Assembly (NCBI RefSeq): GCF_024168045.1
Contig: NZ_CP100126.1
Coordinates: forward strand, 327,501-391,500
From: Dorea longicatena
GTDB taxonomy: Bacteria > Bacillota > Clostridia > Lachnospirales > Lachnospiraceae
Reading direction: 5' to 3'
Length of the DNA: 64,000 nucleotides
This document shows, in pieces, positions 59,477 to 64,000 of the stretch. The notes beneath the pieces were generated by a model. That model saw only the letters and a program-made list of their open reading frames with translations, ran no database searches and was not told the DNA's origin. Each line of letters starts with the position of its first letter. The first letter of the stretch is position 1. Both the position numbers and the translations under genes were made by a program.

Positions 59477-60679
59477 ATGATCAGCGTAGGAATTGATGTA
59501 TCAAAAGGGAAAAGTACAGTATGTATTTTGAAACCATATGGAGAGATTGTTAGTAAGCCTTTCAATATTACCCATACCCAAAAGGATTTAAGCGAATTAT
59601 CTTCCATGCTTTTCAGACTAAATGATGAAGTCAAAATCGTTATGGAAGCAACCGGAATTTATCATCTTCCAGTTCTTACATATTTACAGGAAAAAGGATT
59701 TTTTGTTTCTGTAATTAATCCGTATCTTATGAAAAGTTATCGTAACGAAAGTCTGCGAAAAGCCAAAACCGACAAGATTGATTCCCGTATCATTGCTAAT
59801 TATGGAATTGATCATTGGTTTAAAATGAAAGAATTTCAAACTTCTGGAGAGATTTATGAAGAGTTGAAGTTGCTTGGACAGCAATATCGGCATTATATGA
59901 AGCTTCATCTTTTATCTCTCGCTGAATTGACCCATCTTTTAGATTTGACCATGCCTGGAATAAAGAATCTTCTTGCAAGTTGGAATGAAACAAATCGGAA
60001 AGATAAAAGAAGTGATTTTGTGGAACGTTTTTGGCATTATGATGTAATAACATCTATGTCTGAACAGGAATTTACTGAAGAGTATATACTTTGGGCAAAA
60101 GAAAAGAAATACGTCCCAAGCCAGGAAAAAGCCAAAGTTATATACACCCTGGCTCAGGAAAGTATTCCCACATTACCTTCAGAAACCTCATCGATCAAAA
60201 TGCTGGTGACTGAAGCAGTTCGGGTGCTCAAGGAAGTTGATGCAACCCTTGGTCTAATTTTATCACGGATGCAGGAAATAGCCAAAACTTTGCCAGAATA
60301 TTCGGTTGTAAGAGAAATGGGTGGAGTGGGAAATACATTAGCCCCAAAGTTAATTGCAGAAATAGGAGATGTTCGCAGATTTCGCAACGGGAAGGCATTG
60401 GTTGCATTCGCAGGAATTGATCCACCACCGTATGAATCTGGTCAATTTGTAGGTTGTAATAGGAAAATCTCGAAACGTGGTTCAGCATCATTGCGCAAAG
60501 TAGGATACGAAACAATGAGAAGTTTAAAAATGCATTCCAGACCAGAAGATCCGGTTTACCGATATGTTGTAAAAAAGGAATCAGAAGGTAAAAGTAAAAA
60601 ATCAGCAAAGATAGCCGGATTAAATAAGTTTTTACGCATTTATTATGCTCGAGTAACCGAACTATATAAAAATATATAA
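59477..60679 (+). CDS. IS110-family transposase (recombinase)
   Basis: A 400-residue recombinase. The N-terminal RuvC-like DEDD domain has SVGIDVSKGK (Asp7), VMEATGIYH (Glu near 57) and AKTDKIDSR (Asp pair near 97-100). The C-terminal Tnp20 domain has VGNTLAPKLIAEIGD (about 287-301) and the serine motif SKRGSASLRK (about 334-343). All residues are present and the gene is full length, so the element may be active. AAAGGAG is 8 nt upstream. Confidence 0.92.
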   Translation: MISVGIDVSKGKSTVCILKPYGEIVSKPFNITHTQKDLSELSSMLFRLNDEVKIVMEATGIYHLPVLTYLQEKGFFVSVINPYLMKSYRNESLRKAKTDKIDSRIIANYGIDHWFKMKEFQTSGEIYEELKLLGQQYRHYMKLHLLSLAELTHLLDLTMPGIKNLLASWNETNRKDKRSDFVERFWHYDVITSMSEQEFTEEYILWAKEKKYVPSQEKAKVIYTLAQESIPTLPSETSSIKMLVTEAVRVLKEVDATLGLILSRMQEIAKTLPEYSVVREMGGVGNTLAPKLIAEIGDVRRFRNGKALVAFAGIDPPPYESGQFVGCNRKISKRGSASLRKVGYETMRSLKMHSRPEDPVYRYVVKKESEGKSKKSAKIAGLNKFLRIYYARVTELYKNI

Positions 60680-60858
60680 TCTTATATAAAATAAATAATT
60701 TTTTAGACTGCCAATCAGACAGTCTATTTGTGGTACGCAAATATATTTTGTGACAGAAAATAAAAAAGATAAAAATAATTATTGACTTTTCTTAGCAGGT
60801 TTCATTCGTAAGGCATTTGACACACACGCCCTTTTTGTATACCTGTAGATTCTATCTA
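60680..60858. other. IS110 right end and spacer
   Basis: It holds the end of IS110, a small hairpin AGACTG-CCAAT-CAGTCT-like (60704-60724), and an AT-rich spacer before the SulP gene. Confidence 0.45.
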
Positions 60859-62502
60859 CTACTGAATTAACTCTTCCGCATGTTTAAGCGCGGCTGATAT
60901 ATTTGGACAGAAATTCTCACGTCCAACCAAATCTACGAATCCGGATTTTTTCATAACATTCAGAGGCTGTTTATTTACATGCGAGAATACCAGCGTAATT
61001 CCTTTATTTTCACATACCTTTGTAAGATTGAATAATGCGTTCATAGCAGTACTGTCAATTGCAGGAACACTTCGCATACGAAGAACCAGACAGCGTGTAA
61101 AGTCTTTGACAACAATGTGTTCGATTGCATCTGCAGCGCCGAAGAATAATGGTCCGGTGATTTCGTAGACACGGATCTGCAATGGCAGTTCCTTCAGTTG
61201 TGCATCAACATCCGGGGTGTCATCATCTACATAGACCCAGCTGTCTACATGAGTTTCTTCGCTCATACGTTTGATGAAGAGGAGACATGCAAGTACCATA
61301 CCGATCTCAATCGCAACCACCAGATCAAACAGGATGGTCAGAAGGAATGTGGTGAACAATACAATGATGTCGCTCTTCGGAGCGGTGCGCACCAGATGGG
61401 TGAATGTACGCCACTGGCACATATTATAGGCAACGATGAACAGGATCGCTGCAATAGTCGGCATCGGGATCATTCCGGCAAATGGCATCAGGACAACAAG
61501 TACGATGACCAGTGTGACGGAGTGGACTATTCCGGCAACGGGTGTACGTCCGCCGTTTTTGATATTGGCAGCAGTTCTTGCAATTGCACCTGTGGCAGGG
61601 ATTCCTCCAAATAAAGCAGAAGCAATATTACCTGCACCCTGTGCAACCAGTTCCATGTCGGAACGGTGTTTCCCGTTGATCATTCCGTCTGCAACAACGC
61701 AGGAAAGAAGTGATTCGATGGCAGCAAGTACTGCAATGGTAAATGCATTTGGAATCGCATTCTGGACAATCTGTACATTAACCTCCGGCAGATGGAATGA
61801 AGGAAGGGAATTGCTGATCGTGTAAAGATTCCCAATCGTGGAGACCTTAAGCGGCAGGAATTGTACCATCAGGCTTCCGACAATAACGGCGATCAGCGAT
61901 CCCGGAATTCTCTTTAAGAGCATCGGTGAGATGATCAGGATCGCGAGACTTACGATTCCGACGATTAAGGCATCTGTGTTTATCGTAGAGATATTTTCTG
62001 CAAATGCTTTGAATTTTTCGGTCGTTTCGATTGGTTTTACGCCGTCGGGATAAGTTATGCCGAAGAAATCTTTCAATTGCCCGATCACGATCGTAACTGC
62101 AATTCCTGAAGTGAAGCCCGTTGTGATCGTATATGGAATGAATTTGATCAGGCTTCCAAAATGGCAGAGTCCCATCAGGATCAGAAAGATACCTGCAAGG
62201 ATGGTTGAAATCACAAGTCCGTCCAACCCGTCTTTTGCAACGATACCTGCAACGATAGTTGCAAATGCAGCAGTAGGTCCGGCAATCTGGACACTGCTTC
62301 CGCCAAGTGCAGAGATGACAAATCCTGCAACAATCGCAGTGAAGATTCCGGCTTCCGGTCCGACACCAGATGCAAGTGCAAGTGCTATGGACAGCGGAAG
62401 TGCAATGATTGCGACAATGATTCCTGCGGTCACATCTTTTACAAACTGGGAACGGTCGTAAGATTTCAGTGAAGTCAGTAACATTGGTTTTAATGAGTTC
62501 AT
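60859..62502 (-). CDS. SulP-family anion transporter with STAS domain
   Basis: A 547-residue SLC26/SulP carrier, 14 helices (about 20-430), with IAGPTAAFATIVAGIV (about 72-87) and GGIPATGAIARTAANIKNGG (about 293-312) as family marks, then a cytoplasmic STAS domain (about 440-545; VLRMRSVPAIDSTAMNAL). Likely substrates are sulfate, bicarbonate or C4-dicarboxylates. It runs divergently to mgtE. Confidence 0.9.
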   Translation of the reverse strand: MNSLKPMLLTSLKSYDRSQFVKDVTAGIIVAIIALPLSIALALASGVGPEAGIFTAIVAGFVISALGGSSVQIAGPTAAFATIVAGIVAKDGLDGLVISTILAGIFLILMGLCHFGSLIKFIPYTITTGFTSGIAVTIVIGQLKDFFGITYPDGVKPIETTEKFKAFAENISTINTDALIVGIVSLAILIISPMLLKRIPGSLIAVIVGSLMVQFLPLKVSTIGNLYTISNSLPSFHLPEVNVQIVQNAIPNAFTIAVLAAIESLLSCVVADGMINGKHRSDMELVAQGAGNIASALFGGIPATGAIARTAANIKNGGRTPVAGIVHSVTLVIVLVVLMPFAGMIPMPTIAAILFIVAYNMCQWRTFTHLVRTAPKSDIIVLFTTFLLTILFDLVVAIEIGMVLACLLFIKRMSEETHVDSWVYVDDDTPDVDAQLKELPLQIRVYEITGPLFFGAADAIEHIVVKDFTRCLVLRMRSVPAIDSTAMNALFNLTKVCENKGITLVFSHVNKQPLNVMKKSGFVDLVGRENFCPNISAALKHAEELIQ

Positions 62503-62684
62503 GTGTTGATTTTACCCTCTCTCTCTTTTTTATTCCTCTAATCTATAAAAACAACAATTCAGTATAACATAGGAAGTAATTTGCAAAAACCGGGAACTGA
62601 GATGTTTATATTTATGTACAATTCCGGAAAAGTAAAATCTCCGGAAACATTATGTTAGATTAAGGAAAAGTATCGGGGAAAAGC
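62503..62684. other. Spacer between divergent sulP and mgtE
   Basis: Upstream region of both genes. I see no gene and no clear regulatory site other than the mgtE promoter that follows. Confidence 0.5.
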
Positions 62685-62713
62685 TTGAAATTCATATTCT
62701 GAGCGTTTATAAT
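62685..62713 (+). promoter_or_regulatory. mgtE promoter
   Basis: TTGAAA (62685-62690), 17-bp spacer, TATAAT (62708-62713). It implies a leader of about 360 nt. Confidence 0.8.
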
Positions 62714-62719
62714 ATGTTG

Positions 62720-63075
62720 CGGGCAGTTATATGCCGCACAAAATAGTTAGAAAATAAATAATAAAATTCAAAGAAAAAGGCAGGTGAACAGAATGGACGG
62801 TTGCGATAGTCATGGGCGAAGTAGCAGCATAGGATGGGAACAAAAAAGTTTATTAAGCAACAGTCGGTTCTGTTGGATGTAAGTATCACTGCGATATACA
62901 TTATATATTTCTTTTATTTCTTATCCTATTTCCCAATGAGTATGACAAGTGAATAGTAGCAGTCGTTGATGGAGGATATGATCGTTACATATCCTGCAGT
63001 GTATTTGTGGTGAAGAAAACCGGGCAATCTGTGCCACGGTTATATTTCACGTGAGGAAAAAAGGGTAGGAGGCAA
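62720..63075 (+). ncRNA. Long structured mgtE leader, possible Mg2+ sensor
   Basis: Helices seen by eye: GCGGGCA with TGCCGC (62723-62741); AACAGAA (62787-62793) with TTCTGTT (62869-62875) enclosing GTTGC (62800-62804) with GCAAC (62858-62862), separated by a 6 x 6 internal loop; GGATATG (62974-62980) with CATATCC (62988-62994); ACCGGGCA (63019-63026) with TGCC and CGGT (63032-63040). The classical M-box core is not visible. Confidence 0.5.
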
Positions 63076-63079
63076 AGGT

Positions 63080-64000
63080 ATGGAAAATAAAGATTACACA
63101 GTTGAAATACTGGAAATCATCAGAAGCAATACATCACCGGGGATTATGAGAAGCAGACTGGAAGATTATCATGCGAATGACCTTGCTGAAGTATTTCCGC
63201 AGCTGAAGATCTCCGAAAGAAGAAAAATCTGTAGAATTCTGGATCTGGACATGCTTTCAGATATCTTTGAGCATATTGATGAACAGGCAGCAGCCGAATA
63301 TCTGGATGAGATGGATATCAAGAAAGCAGCAGCAATCCTGTCTGCGATGGAGACAGATGCTGTAGTAGATGTTCTGCAGATGATGCCAAAGGAGAAGAAG
63401 AATCTTCTGATAGAATTAATGGATGACGATGCCAGAAAGGATATGGCAATCATCGCTTCCTTTGATGAGGAGGAGATCGGAAGCAGAATGACGACGAACT
63501 GTATCATGATCCGTGAGAATCTGACGGTGAAGCAGGCAATGAGCAGTCTGGTTGATCAGGCGGCAAAGAATGATAACATTTCTACGTTATTTATGGTAAC
63601 GGAAGATAATACATTTTACGGAGCAATGGATCTGAAAGATCTGATCATTGCGAGAAGAGAATCCCCGCTGGAGGATCTGATCGCAACATCGTATCCATAT
63701 GTATATGGTAATGAGCTGATCGATGACTGTATTGAGAGACTGAAAGATTATTCCGAGGATTCGATCCCGGTACTGGATAATGACAACAAGCTCCTCGGAG
63801 TCATCACATCCCAGAGCATGGTAGATCTGGTCGATGACGAGATGGGTGAAGACTATGCGAAGTTCGCCGGTCTGACCGCAGAGGAAGATTTGAAGGAGCC
63901 GTTAAAGGAGAGTATCAAGAAGAGACTTCCATGGCTGCTGGTATTATTAGGTCTTGGAATGATCGTTTCATCTGTAGTTGGTCTGTTTGAAGAAGTGGTA
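63080..64000 (+). CDS. mgtE: Magnesium transporter MgtE, 3' partial
   Basis: The first 307 residues of MgtE, an Mg2+ channel gated by cytoplasmic Mg2+. The superhelical N domain (about 1-130) is followed by two CBS motifs (about 135-255; MTTNCIMIRENLTVKQAM and IPVLDNDNKLLGVITSQ) and the plug helix with the first membrane segment (KKRLPWLLVLLGLGMIVSS). The stop is beyond the window. AGGAGG is 8 nt before the ATG. A long structured leader precedes it. Confidence 0.93.
   Translation, partial: MENKDYTVEILEIIRSNTSPGIMRSRLEDYHANDLAEVFPQLKISERRKICRILDLDMLSDIFEHIDEQAAAEYLDEMDIKKAAAILSAMETDAVVDVLQMMPKEKKNLLIELMDDDARKDMAIIASFDEEEIGSRMTTNCIMIRENLTVKQAMSSLVDQAAKNDNISTLFMVTEDNTFYGAMDLKDLIIARRESPLEDLIATSYPYVYGNELIDDCIERLKDYSEDSIPVLDNDNKLLGVITSQSMVDLVDDEMGEDYAKFAGLTAEEDLKEPLKESIKKRLPWLLVLLGLGMIVSSVVGLFEEVV

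Larger units (their letters stand above)
59206..60819 (+). mobile_element. IS110-family element
   Basis: Contains a long structured left non-coding end and a complete DEDD/Ser transposase. CATTTG occurs at both sides (59200-59205 and 60814-60819), which might be the target core; borders are therefore a guess. IS110 elements have no clear terminal repeats. Confidence 0.6.

Noticed and set aside
62707..62901. 64-residue minus-strand frame in the mgtE leader
   Set aside because: It is antisense to the structured leader and shows no protein features.

Overview
The window looks like a chromosomal segment of a low-to-mid GC Firmicute of the family Lachnospiraceae (relatives in Mediterraneibacter, Ruminococcus gnavus or Dorea are plausible). 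The evidence is strong AGGAGG-type ribosome sites, sigma-A TTGACA/TATAAT promoters, T-box, FMN-riboswitch, BirA, LexA and LacI-type control, a glucose-family sucrose PTS, and many C-di-GMP and Na+-coupled transport genes. The species was not determined.

Layout. 1-5.9 kb: end of a type II Wadjet (Jet) anti-plasmid system (jetC 5'-truncated by the window edge, jetD) overlapped by a WYL regulator. 5.9-7.3 kb: BirA-controlled bioY-bioD. 7.4-10.9 kb: an AT-rich accessory patch with a HIRAN protein, an exonuclease stump, a MazG-like/HEPN pair, an IS66 remnant and a broken RecG-like ATPase gene. 10.8-16.3 kb: a scrR-scrA-scrB sucrose cassette that sits inside a broken copy of a SprT-like metallopeptidase gene; the intact paralogue lies at 20.9 kb. 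16.4-28.6 kb: a propeller-like lipoprotein, a complete IS200/IS605 element (tnpA, tnpB, putative omega RNA), an ArsC-like protein, a Nudix/NrtR regulator, esterases, an AAA/PD-(D/E)XK protein, Cys-cluster proteins, a nitroreductase and an HD hydrolase.

28.8-38.9 kb: a membrane GGDEF-PAS-GGDEF-EAL protein on the minus strand; then an FMN-riboswitch riboflavin operon ribD-ribE-ribBA-ribH with a HAD phosphatase; then a T-box-controlled CstA carrier. 39-42.9 kb: a radical-SAM/DUF4130 putative DNA-repair pair under two LexA boxes, followed by a flavodoxin, a GNAT and a small acidic protein. 43.2-48.2 kb: an ADP-ribosylglycohydrolase, PfkB kinase and PnuC operon convergent with a TIR-STAND-TPR (NLR-like) gene.

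48.4-64 kb: dicarboxylate, DMT, MATE, Ca2+/Na+, alanine and SulP transporters, a 7TM HD-GYP-GGDEF protein, a D-2-hydroxyacid dehydrogenase, a 217-bp long inverted repeat, an IS110 element with a structured 5' non-coding end (putative bridge RNA), and a 3'-truncated mgtE preceded by a long structured leader.

The best leads for new biology are the SOS-box-controlled radical-SAM/DUF4130 pair, the MazG-HEPN couple, the TIR-STAND gene beside an ADP-ribose/nicotinamide salvage operon, the mgtE leader, the sucrose cassette splitting a gene, and a dispersed about 45-bp repeat that repeatedly sits just after terminators.
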